7,294 nt of DNA from CAMEON01 sp963643175 (lineage in GTDB: Bacteria; Bacillota; Clostridia; Oscillospirales; CAG-272): the NCBI GenBank assembly GCA_963643175.1, contig CAVIJF010000056.1:1-7294 (forward strand), given 5' to 3'. Positions 1-6,278 of this stretch are shown here, in pieces. Each line of letters starts with the position of its first letter. Position 1 is the first letter of the stretch. Both the position numbers and the translations under genes were made by a program. The notes under the pieces were generated by a model. That model saw only the letters and a program-made list of their open reading frames with translations, did not search any database and had not been told where the DNA came from.

Positions 1-1283
1 TCGCTGAGATAGGAGGAAGCGATAACCGACGAGCCGGTGGAAGTGAACATCGAACACGAGCTGATTCCAGCGCCGAGCAGTATGAAAAGGAAAAGCCCGA
101 CGCCGATCCAGATGAAGGTTTTCTTGTTCTTCTCAAAGAACTCCTTGATCTTGTCGGACGCCTTCTCACCGAGTTTCTTACCGGTGCTTTTTGTGGCAGT
201 ACCGGCAGTCTGAGAACCGGCTTTTCGGGCGGCGGCATACTCCTTCTTGATGTTCTGCTTCTGGTAGTGCTTGTTCATGTTCTGCTTCTTCATCTCAGGA
301 TGCTCCTGCTGATTTCTCTCATATTGGAGCTTCGCATCAGCAACATCCGCCTTGTGTTCCAGCTTGGAGACCTTCTCATAAGGCTTGTTGACGCTGTTTT
401 CCCGATGATGACTGAAATGCCGGGCGGCAGTCTCGGCGGCGATCTCCGTCTTATGCGCTGCCTCAACCGCCGAGTTTTCCTGTTCGACCTCATGGATTTT
501 GCCGTGAATGCCGGAAGCGAGGGTGTCACCGACCTTGCGGACGGTTTTATCTGCCTCAAATTGCAGCTTGCCTTTGCCCTTCGGCTTTTTCAGCTCATCC
601 TCAAAATGAAGGCGGGTTTTGCCCTTGCCGGTCTCTTCATCAAAGACGCGCTCTTTCTTGAGAACCTTGTGCGTGGGCAGCTTCTCACGGGCGGCATCCA
701 GACGCTCATGCGCCTTCTCAGACTTTCTTTCGAGCTTCTGCATCCGCTTCGTGGGCGGGACGGCATTGTCTGAGACCGGCTTTGTGGAGGCAGTTTCCGC
801 CGCTTGGGAGAGAACAGCATCCGCATCCACTGCTTCAACCGCAGAGGTCTTACGCAGCTTGTGCGTGACAACCGTTTCGGCAATCACTGTGCCGGTATGC
901 GAAGAAACGCCGTGCTGCTCCAAAACAGGAGGCTTAAACGGCGCTTCCGACGAGGGCAGCAGTTCAGGCGCATTCTGGGGTGGATTTTCCGGCTTTTTCT
1001 CTTCTGAGACGGACGTTTCAGAGGATGGCTGAGTGTCGTTATCCTCAGCGTGTTCCGCCTGAAACTGACGCTGCTGACGGCGCATCTGCACCTTTTTCTG
1101 TTCATCCGCAGAAAGAGCTTCGGAAGGCTCGGCTGTCTCAACGGGCTTCACCAGCTCTGCATCTTCCAGCCGCTTTGACACACGCTGCTCGGTGCCAGCC
1201 GTCAGGTTTTCCTCAACCGCGCCTTCCCGCGTCATCCGCACGACTACCTTGTCGCGGGCTTTAAGTTCCGGTTCCTTCGCCAT
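1..1283 (-). CDS. CD1108-family mobile element protein, N-terminal part (cell-wall hydrolase component of the conjugation machine)
   Basis: This gene reads open from ATG 1283 to the window edge (427 full codons) and its C-terminal part is missing. Start: GGAGGTG (1297-1291) precedes the ATG, which shares one base with the upstream TGA (TGATG). The protein begins MAKEPELKARDKVVVRMTR, which I recognise as the opening of CD1108-type ICE proteins. Residues 1 to about 388 are hydrophilic, rich in Lys, Glu, Ala and Pro, with coiled-coil-like stretches around 180-200 and 330-370. A short repeat around KQN.(N/K)K.Y lies near residues 331-349. One membrane segment follows at about 390-410 (starts TFIWIGVGLFLF), then SSCSMF, so the N-terminal part is probably cytoplasmic and the missing part extracellular. 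Family knowledge: the outer part usually carries lysozyme-like and/or NlpC/P60 peptidase domains that open peptidoglycan for the channel. Those domains cannot be seen here, so the enzymatic role is inferred from the family. Confidence 0.85.
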   Translation of the reverse strand, partial: MAKEPELKARDKVVVRMTREGAVEENLTAGTEQRVSKRLEDAELVKPVETAEPSEALSADEQKKVQMRRQQRQFQAEHAEDNDTQPSSETSVSEEKKPENPPQNAPELLPSSEAPFKPPVLEQHGVSSHTGTVIAETVVTHKLRKTSAVEAVDADAVLSQAAETASTKPVSDNAVPPTKRMQKLERKSEKAHERLDAAREKLPTHKVLKKERVFDEETGKGKTRLHFEDELKKPKGKGKLQFEADKTVRKVGDTLASGIHGKIHEVEQENSAVEAAHKTEIAAETAARHFSHHRENSVNKPYEKVSKLEHKADVADAKLQYERNQQEHPEMKKQNMNKHYQKQNIKKEYAAARKAGSQTAGTATKSTGKKLGEKASDKIKEFFEKNKKTFIWIGVGLFLFILLGAGISSCSMFTSTGSSVIASSYLS

Positions 1284-2230
1284 CAGATTTCACCTCCGAT
1301 CCGCTTGTAGGCAAGCTCGGTGTACGCCGGATTCAGCTCGATGCCGACGAAATGACGCCCCATCTGTGCGGCAACCATGCCGGTTGTGCCGCTCCCCATG
1401 AACGGGTCAAGCACAATGCCGCCTTCGGGACAACCGGCGAGAAGACAGGTCTCAACCAGCTTCGGAGGGTAGGCGGCGTAGTGACCGCCCTTGAAGGGGA
1501 CAGTGTTGATCTTCCAGACATCGCGCTTGTTGCGGAGCGGATTGATGTCACTATCCTTGATCGCCCCATGTTCACGCGGGCGGTTGATGGTCTGCGGCTG
1601 AGGCTGACCGGGTACAGGCTTGCCGTATTTGTTGCCGCCCTTCATGCCGCGCTTGAGGCGTTCTGCCGTTGCGGGAGCAATCGGTTCAGAGATCGCCTTG
1701 TAGTCAAAGAAATACTTCTTCGACTTGGAGAACAGGAAAATATGCTCGTAGCAGCGCGATAGACGGTCTTTGACGCTCTCCGGCATGGGGTTATCCTTCA
1801 TCCAGATGATGTCGTTGCGCAGATACCAGCCGGTATCGCGGAGGGCAAAAGCCAGCATCCACGGAATGCCGATCATGTCCTTTGCTTTGCAGCCCTCAAC
1901 CTTGTTGTTGAGAGCCACAGCCTGACCGTTTCTGCCGTTGGGGTTCTTCGGGTCAACGAAATCGCCCTGATTGCCTTTCCCAGCGTAGGTGTCCGAGATG
2001 TTCAGCCAGAGCGTACCATCCGGACGCAAAACGCGCCTGACTTCGGTAAACACTTCCGTCAGGCGCGAGATATATTCCTTCGGCGTGGTCTCTCTGCCGA
2101 TCTGAGCCTCCATGCCGTAATCGCGGAGCGCGTAATACGGAGGGGACGTCACACAGCAATGAACGCTGTCATCGGGCAGCGTTTTCAGGATGTTGAGACA
2201 GTCGCCGGTATGAATGATGTCAAGCTCTAT
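1283..2230 (-). CDS. Site-specific DNA methyltransferase, beta class (N6-adenine or N4-cytosine), apparent ATA start
   Basis: Predicted to transfer a methyl group from S-adenosylmethionine to an exocyclic amino group of adenine or cytosine in DNA (N6_N4_Mtase family). Counting from the ATA at 2230 the protein has 315 residues. Motif IV is TSPPYY at 28-33 (SPPY, common in N4-cytosine enzymes but not exclusive to them). Motif I is DPFMGSGTT at 275-283 near the C terminus, followed by GRHFVGIELNP. The order IV then I defines the beta class. R.VLRPDGTLWLNISDTY near 65-80 and IIWMKDNPMPESVKDR near 141-156 are also typical. Start: no ATG, GTG or TTG occurs in frame between an upstream stop within the preceding gene and a GTG at 2152. 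That GTG lies directly before TSPPYY and would remove the conserved lead MELDIIHTGDCLN. An AAAGGAG site sits 9 bases before the ATA, so I set the start there. The target sequence is unknown and no restriction enzyme gene is visible. Confidence 0.85.
   Translation of the reverse strand: MELDIIHTGDCLNILKTLPDDSVHCCVTSPPYYALRDYGMEAQIGRETTPKEYISRLTEVFTEVRRVLRPDGTLWLNISDTYAGKGNQGDFVDPKNPNGRNGQAVALNNKVEGCKAKDMIGIPWMLAFALRDTGWYLRNDIIWMKDNPMPESVKDRLSRCYEHIFLFSKSKKYFFDYKAISEPIAPATAERLKRGMKGGNKYGKPVPGQPQPQTINRPREHGAIKDSDINPLRNKRDVWKINTVPFKGGHYAAYPPKLVETCLLAGCPEGGIVLDPFMGSGTTGMVAAQMGRHFVGIELNPAYTELAYKRIGGEI
2032..2067. repeat. Perfect 10-bp GC-rich inverted repeat inside the DNA methyltransferase gene
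   Basis: CGCGCCTGAC (2032-2041) and GTCAGGCGCG (2058-2067) are exact reverse complements separated by 16 bases. In the mRNA this gives a strong hairpin across codons for SRLTEVFTEVRR, about 165-200 bases after the start. No T-tract follows. It may be chance from the repeated protein pattern or an RNA element. Confidence 0.8.
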
Positions 2231-2246
2231 AAAAACCAGCTCCTTT
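2228..2246 (-). promoter_or_regulatory. Shine-Dalgarno and ATA start of the DNA methyltransferase gene
   Basis: On the minus strand AAAGGAG (2246-2240) is followed by a 9-base spacer and then ATA (2230-2228), which opens a reading frame giving a normal methyltransferase N terminus. The spacing suits an initiation codon at the ATA. This supports either true initiation at ATA or an ATG changed to ATA by mutation or base-call error. Confidence 0.6.
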
Positions 2247-2265
2247 CTTCTGATTTGAGCGCATA

Positions 2266-2907
2266 TTAGTCGGAGTAATACTCGTCCGGCTCGTAGTCTT
2301 CATCTTCCATGAAGTCCTCGTCGAGTTCATCAAACTCGTCTGCCCAGCGGTCAAAGATGTCCTCAGCTTCCTTCGCCGCCTCACGATAGAGGCTCAGGCG
2401 GTTTTTCTCAAAGGAAGCGAAGGCGGGGACGAACTTGGCGAACTCACGGATTGCCTTTACATCCTGTGTGCGCATATCTGCAACGCACTGAATGATTTCG
2501 GACATCGTGAGCAGATCGTCGATCATGGTCTCGTAGTCTTCCTTGGCGATGGTGACGGTATCGGCATCGTCCTCAGCCGCTTCCTGCTTGCGGACACGGA
2601 AGGTCTCGTGGACATCCTTCATCAGTCCGATCACGCAGTCGGTGGTCTCGTCGAAAATCTCCTGCATACGTTCTGCCATCTCGTCGGCGCAGTCCTCCAG
2701 TTCCTCATGAACGTGGAGATAGGCGCGATGATGCTTTTTCAGCTCGGTTTCCTCGTGGATGAGGGCGATGAGATCGGCGCTCATGTCGATGACCTCAAGC
2801 AGAAGGTCAATCGGCTTGGTGATGCTGCCGAACGTGGTATTTACGGGAACACCGCTGGCTTCTGCGATGATGCTCTTGGCGTTCTCAAGGTTAAAGTTCT
2901 TATCCAT
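2266..2907 (-). CDS. Acidic helical protein of unknown function, ICE-associated
   Basis: I do not recognise a family. The protein has 213 residues from ATG 2907, starting MDKNFNLENAKSIIAEASGV. An in-frame TTG two codons upstream (2913) is only 3 bases from the Shine-Dalgarno AAGGAGG, while the ATG is 9 bases away, so the ATG is preferred. The sequence is soluble-looking, with no signal peptide or membrane segment, and strongly helical in character. The middle part has many Glu/Met/Asp heptad-like stretches, for example EELEDCADEMAERMQEIFDE. The last 30 residues are extremely acidic (DEFDELDEDFMEDEDY) and end in YYSD. Its Shine-Dalgarno overlaps the virB4 stop (TAAGGAGG), which points to translational coupling with the secretion ATPase. 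Lying between virB4 and the wall hydrolase gene, it could be a cytoplasmic accessory or adaptor of the machine; that is inference from position only. Confidence 0.8.
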   Translation of the reverse strand: MDKNFNLENAKSIIAEASGVPVNTTFGSITKPIDLLLEVIDMSADLIALIHEETELKKHHRAYLHVHEELEDCADEMAERMQEIFDETTDCVIGLMKDVHETFRVRKQEAAEDDADTVTIAKEDYETMIDDLLTMSEIIQCVADMRTQDVKAIREFAKFVPAFASFEKNRLSLYREAAKEAEDIFDRWADEFDELDEDFMEDEDYEPDEYYSD

Positions 2908-2924
2908 ATTCAAAATCCTCCTTA
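2908..2924 (-). promoter_or_regulatory. Stop codon fused to Shine-Dalgarno at the virB4 / unknown gene junction
   Basis: The virB4 stop TAA (2924-2922) overlaps AAGGAGG (2923-2917), with ATG 2907 after 9 bases. It is the same TAAGGAGG arrangement as after trbL and favours the ATG over the TTG at 2913. Confidence 0.8.
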
Positions 2925-5354
2925 GTTCTGTACGGTTTCTTCGGGCTTGGTGGTCATGATGCGGTAGAGCTGCGTATTCTTGGGGAAATCGTCCTTGAAA
3001 GGCACGATGGTAGAGCCGTAGAAGATCAGCCCCTCACCGGCATTGGAATTGGTGATGTAGTTCTGCTGGCTGGGCGAGATGTTCAGAGCCTTCGAGAGAA
3101 TTTCCCGGTCTCCGGACGCCTGATTCAGAAGGTAGACAAAATCCGAGTTTTCAAAGATATTCTCGATCTCACGGGACGCAAGCAGATCCTTGACGTTCTG
3201 GGTGATGCCGGTCGGGATGCCGCCCCATTTTCTAAAACGCTTCCAAATTTCCACGCTGTATGCTGCGGTTTGTTCCTCCTTTAAGAGCAAGTGAAATTCG
3301 TCCATGTAGTAGCGCGTTGCCTTATGCTGGGCGCGGTTGATCGTGACCCTGTTCCAAACCTGATCCTGAACGATGAGCATACCGAGCTTTTTGAGCTGTT
3401 TGCCGAGTTCGCGGATGTCGTAGCAGACGAAGCGGTTGTTGACATCCACATTCGTTCTGTGATTGAAGACATTCAACGAGCCGTGAACATAGATTTCAAG
3501 GGCTGTTGCGATGCGCTGTGCCTCCGGCTCCTTCTGATTTCTCAGAATGTTGTAGAGGTCTTCGAGGATCGGCATTTTCTCCGGCTTGGGGTCTGCAAGA
3601 AACTCCTGATAGACCATACGGACGCTGCGGTCAATGATGGTCTTCTCAACCGGCTGCAAGCCGTCCTTGCCGCCCACAATCAGCTCGCACATAGAGAGGA
3701 TGAAGTCAGATTTCAGCGTCAGCGGGTTTTCCTCTTCGGAGTAGTTCGTGTTGATGTCCAGCGGATTGATGTAATCCGTGCTGACCGGCGAGATGCGGAT
3801 GACCTGACCGCCGAGCTTCTGCACAAGGGGAAAATACTCGGCTTCGGGGTCGCAGACGATGATGTCATCCTCCGTGATGAGGAAGGCATTGGTCATTTCG
3901 CGCTTGGCGGAGAAGGATTTACCGGAACCGGGTGTGCCGAGGATCAGCCCGTTGGGGTTTTTGAGCTGCTTGCGGTCAACCATGATCATGTTGTTGGACA
4001 GCGCATTCAGCCCGTAGTACAGAGCCTCACCGCCCTGAAAAAGCTCCTGCGTGGTGAACGGGATAAAAACCGCTGTGCTGGAAGTGGTCAGCCCGCGTTC
4101 GATCTCCACCTGATTGATGCCGATAGGCAGAGAGGACATCAGCCCTTCTTCCTGCTGAAAATCGAGACGTTTGAGCGCACAGTTGTACTTCTGAGCAATG
4201 GCGGCGGTCTGGAATACCGCGTTTTCTAGCTTCTGGCGGCTGGACGCCGTGTTCATGATGAGGATGGTCACGAGGAACAGTCTCTCATTGCGGGTCTGGA
4301 GATCCTGCAACAGCCGCTTTGCCTCACCGCCGAAGGTGGCGAGATCGGACGGGATAATGTCCATATCGTAGCCGGAGCGGACTGCCTTTTTCTGTTCCTC
4401 AATCTTCATCTTGTCGAGATCGGTGATCTTCGACTTGATGCTCTTGATTGCCTTCGCCTGGTCAATCGTCCGGATATGAAAATTGACCGTGATGTTGCTG
4501 TCCATCTCAAGGAAGTCGGCAAGCATACGGTCATTGAGTTCCGGCGCGAGGATTTGGAGAAAGCTCACCGCGCCGATGGTTCTGCCCATTTTGAAGCACT
4601 TGCCTTCACGGAAGTCAAAGGAAGTGGGAGCGATGAAGTCCTTCGTGCTGAGTCCTGTCCGGGCAACCATATCGAAGGAAAAGCGGAACGGCTCATTGGT
4701 GTCCATGTTGAACACGTCATGAAGCACTTTCAGCCGTTCGTAGCCGGACAGCGGTTCAGTCCTCACACCGAGGGTTTTGAAGTTGTTGAGAATGTCGGTT
4801 TCAATGCGTTCGAGCTTCGGCTTTGCCGTGCGGAGGGAATCCGCCTCAATGCCGAAGGTGATGTACTTCTTCTTGATCAGACCGTTGTTGCCCTTGGTGA
4901 GCTGGCTTTGCAGCATTCCGGAATACTCGGAGCGGATGTCGTTGAAATCGTCCTCCTGTGCCGGAATGTTGATGCGCTTGCGGAACTCATTGAGGCTTGC
5001 CTTCTGATTGATGAAGGAGAGCTGGACGAAAATAGAGCTGTCAAAGTAGTTCAGAAAGTCGCACCAGTTCTCAAAGATGGCGGTCTTATCGTCGTTCTGG
5101 GCAAGCTGGTAGTTGATGTCCTCAAAGCCGATGGACTTCGTATAGAGCCGGTTATTCACCTTGCAGATACCGTCGCGGCACATCTCCACATAGGGAATGG
5201 TCTGCTGGGCGGACTTGCGGACTTTCTTTGCCTTCCTGTCCTTTTTCTTCTGCATGACGATCCGCTTCTTCTCCTGAGCGGAAAGGGCATCGCCGTAAAC
5301 GACGCCGTTCTTGACCGTCATCTTAGGCTTTGCCTTTGCTGTGCTGTTGTTCAA
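2922..5354 (-). CDS. VirB4-like conjugal transfer ATPase (CD1110 type)
   Basis: This is the cytoplasmic ATPase that energises assembly and substrate passage in the type IV secretion channel. From TTG 5354 it has 810 residues, normal for the family. The Walker A motif is GTPGSGKS at 473-480, CDPEAEY follows at 501-507, the Walker B is YYMDEFHLLL with D685/E686, and the conserved GGIPTGITQNVKDLL block includes Q719. The N-terminal half (IPYVEMCRDGICKV, then FENWCDFLNYFDSS) matches the family's VirB4 N-terminal domain, and residues 29-47 are very basic. Start choice: AGGAGG inside prgI lies 9 bases before TTG 5354. The only ATG near (5321, residue 12) has no good ribosome site. The frame open further upstream is a shadow of prgI. 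The gene overlaps prgI by 32 bases, and its TAA merges with the next Shine-Dalgarno. All catalytic motifs are intact, so it is probably functional. Confidence 0.95.
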   Translation of the reverse strand: MNNSTAKAKPKMTVKNGVVYGDALSAQEKKRIVMQKKKDRKAKKVRKSAQQTIPYVEMCRDGICKVNNRLYTKSIGFEDINYQLAQNDDKTAIFENWCDFLNYFDSSIFVQLSFINQKASLNEFRKRINIPAQEDDFNDIRSEYSGMLQSQLTKGNNGLIKKKYITFGIEADSLRTAKPKLERIETDILNNFKTLGVRTEPLSGYERLKVLHDVFNMDTNEPFRFSFDMVARTGLSTKDFIAPTSFDFREGKCFKMGRTIGAVSFLQILAPELNDRMLADFLEMDSNITVNFHIRTIDQAKAIKSIKSKITDLDKMKIEEQKKAVRSGYDMDIIPSDLATFGGEAKRLLQDLQTRNERLFLVTILIMNTASSRQKLENAVFQTAAIAQKYNCALKRLDFQQEEGLMSSLPIGINQVEIERGLTTSSTAVFIPFTTQELFQGGEALYYGLNALSNNMIMVDRKQLKNPNGLILGTPGSGKSFSAKREMTNAFLITEDDIIVCDPEAEYFPLVQKLGGQVIRISPVSTDYINPLDINTNYSEEENPLTLKSDFILSMCELIVGGKDGLQPVEKTIIDRSVRMVYQEFLADPKPEKMPILEDLYNILRNQKEPEAQRIATALEIYVHGSLNVFNHRTNVDVNNRFVCYDIRELGKQLKKLGMLIVQDQVWNRVTINRAQHKATRYYMDEFHLLLKEEQTAAYSVEIWKRFRKWGGIPTGITQNVKDLLASREIENIFENSDFVYLLNQASGDREILSKALNISPSQQNYITNSNAGEGLIFYGSTIVPFKDDFPKNTQLYRIMTTKPEETVQN

Positions 5355-5703
5355 TCTGCAATTCCTCCTGTTCTTTGATTTTCTGCTGAATCTCAGCATA
5401 GAGATTGTTTGTGCGATAGGGACGCACTTTGTCTCGGATAAACATAGACTGTACGATGTGGTACAGATACTTCTCGGCGGGCTGACCGTCTTTTTCGTAA
5501 AGGGCAAAGAAAATGAACGGGAGCATGATCACCACCATCAGCATTGCCGCCGTGGACAAGCCGAGGTGGGCTTTCGTCAGAAAGAAGATCGGGACGCCGA
5601 CTGCCGCAGCGATGGAAAAACAAATAAGCTGTCTCTTGGTCAAATTGAACATGACCTTCGTTTTGACGCGGTTAAGATCCTTCGGGACCGGAACAAATGC
5701 CAT
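5323..5703 (-). CDS. PrgI-family mobile element protein (small membrane component of the transfer channel, VirB3-like position)
   Basis: A 126-residue protein from ATG 5703, with AAAGGAGG about 9 bases upstream. It begins MAFVPVPKDLNRVKTKVMFN, the usual PrgI-family opening, followed by two hydrophobic helices at about 24-43 and 49-69 and a charged C-terminal tail (YLYHIVQSMFIRDKVRPYRT, then a Gln/Glu/Lys-rich end). It is always found directly before the VirB4 ATPase in this type of element, the place VirB3 holds in other type IV systems; the VirB3-like role is inferred from that. The frame stays open upstream to 6018, but that stretch is a shadow of the MT-A70 gene. The gene overlaps the end of the MT-A70 gene by 32 bases and the start of virB4 by 32 bases, so translation of the three is probably coupled. 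Confidence 0.9.
   Translation of the reverse strand: MAFVPVPKDLNRVKTKVMFNLTKRQLICFSIAAAVGVPIFFLTKAHLGLSTAAMLMVVIMLPFIFFALYEKDGQPAEKYLYHIVQSMFIRDKVRPYRTNNLYAEIQQKIKEQEELQIEQQHSKGKA
5355..5369 (-). promoter_or_regulatory. Shine-Dalgarno of virB4 inside prgI
   Basis: AGGAGG within the prgI codons for Gln-Glu-Glu stands 9 bases before TTG 5354. It is the only good ribosome site near the beginning of the VirB4 homology and is the reason for choosing the TTG over ATG 5321. Confidence 0.7.
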
Positions 5704-6262
5704 TGACTGTTTCCTCCTTTCCGAGAGTAATGCTGCATTCAACCTCGTTGCCCCAAACGTCCCAGCCTTCGGGAGACTGACGGGCAAAAAGCTCCACGCG
5801 GGGAAGGTCTCCCATGAGGCGGACAATGCGCTCCCGCGCTTCATCCGGCTTTTTGGAATGCTCTTCGATGTGACTGAGGATGACCTGACGCACACCGGCG
5901 TCAACACGCTTCGGATGTCCCTTTGTAGCAAGGATGCAGATTTCGGCGTTCGCTCTTGTCCAGTAGCCCATGCCGGTGAAGAGGTCATCGTTCTTGCGGT
6001 TTTGCTTGACCCACACAAACGCCACGGTTTTATAAGAAAATCCCCATGCCGTCAGCACTTCGAGTGCTTCACAGAGGCACGGGAACGTGATCCAGAGAAA
6101 CAGAGCGCAGTCCTTAGCGGCAAGCTCACCAACCGGAAGCGCCTTGATGTCTTCAATGCACATCGTCGGATAGTGGCTTTCCGCTGACCGTCCCTGTCCC
6201 TTCTTTGAATATGTCCGATACGCCCAAGGGGGATCGGCGTAGATGATGCTGTACTTCTTCAT
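5672..6262 (-). CDS. MT-A70 family adenine N6-methyltransferase
   Basis: A 196-residue protein from ATG 6262. An in-frame ATG at 6286 lies inside trbL and lacks a ribosome site, whereas AAGGAGG (6277-6271) stands at proper distance from 6262. It should methylate adenine at N6 using S-adenosylmethionine. The catalytic motif DPPW is at 10-13 after KKYSIIYA. Further family blocks are ALFLWIT (53-59), GMGYWTRANAEICILATKG (97-115), HSKKPDEARERI (135-146) and ELFARQSPEGWDVWGNE (157-173). Length is that of the small phage/ICE-borne members, which consist of the catalytic domain alone. In bacteria these act on DNA; the target site is not known. It sits between trbL and prgI, genes that are neighbours in the basic form of the operon, so it looks like an inserted accessory gene. 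Its last 20 or so codons carry the ribosome site and start of prgI. Confidence 0.9.
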   Translation of the reverse strand: MKKYSIIYADPPWAYRTYSKKGQGRSAESHYPTMCIEDIKALPVGELAAKDCALFLWITFPCLCEALEVLTAWGFSYKTVAFVWVKQNRKNDDLFTGMGYWTRANAEICILATKGHPKRVDAGVRQVILSHIEEHSKKPDEARERIVRLMGDLPRVELFARQSPEGWDVWGNEVECSITLGKEETVNGICSGPEGS

Positions 6263-6278
6263 GCTGCCGACCTCCTTA
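6263..6278 (-). promoter_or_regulatory. Stop codon fused to Shine-Dalgarno at the trbL / MT-A70 junction
   Basis: The trbL stop TAA (6278-6276) runs directly into AAGGAGG (6277-6271), and ATG 6262 follows after 8 further bases. A ribosome ending trbL is left over the next initiation site, which favours coupled translation. The site also decides the start of the MT-A70 gene. Confidence 0.8.

Noticed and set aside
267..1401. Several plus-strand and minus-strand small frames over the left 1.4 kb
   Set aside because: All are shadows of the CD1108-type gene, whose frame is open from 1283 to the window edge and matches its family start.
2200..2223. TTGACA on the minus strand (2223-2218) as a promoter -35 box
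   Set aside because: No acceptable -10 box at 16-18 bases, and it lies inside the methyltransferase coding sequence.
3291..5378. Two long plus-strand open frames (3291-4229 and 4476-5378, about 300 codons each)
   Set aside because: They lie antisense to the well-supported virB4 gene, lack ribosome sites and give no recognisable protein; such frames are common opposite GC-rich coding sequence.
5355..5507. Longer N terminus for VirB4 starting at 5507
   Set aside because: The extra residues are prgI in another frame and show no VirB4 similarity.
5704..6018. Longer N terminus for PrgI starting at 6018
   Set aside because: The extra residues are the MT-A70 gene read in another frame; the family start MAFVPVP with a good ribosome site is at 5703.
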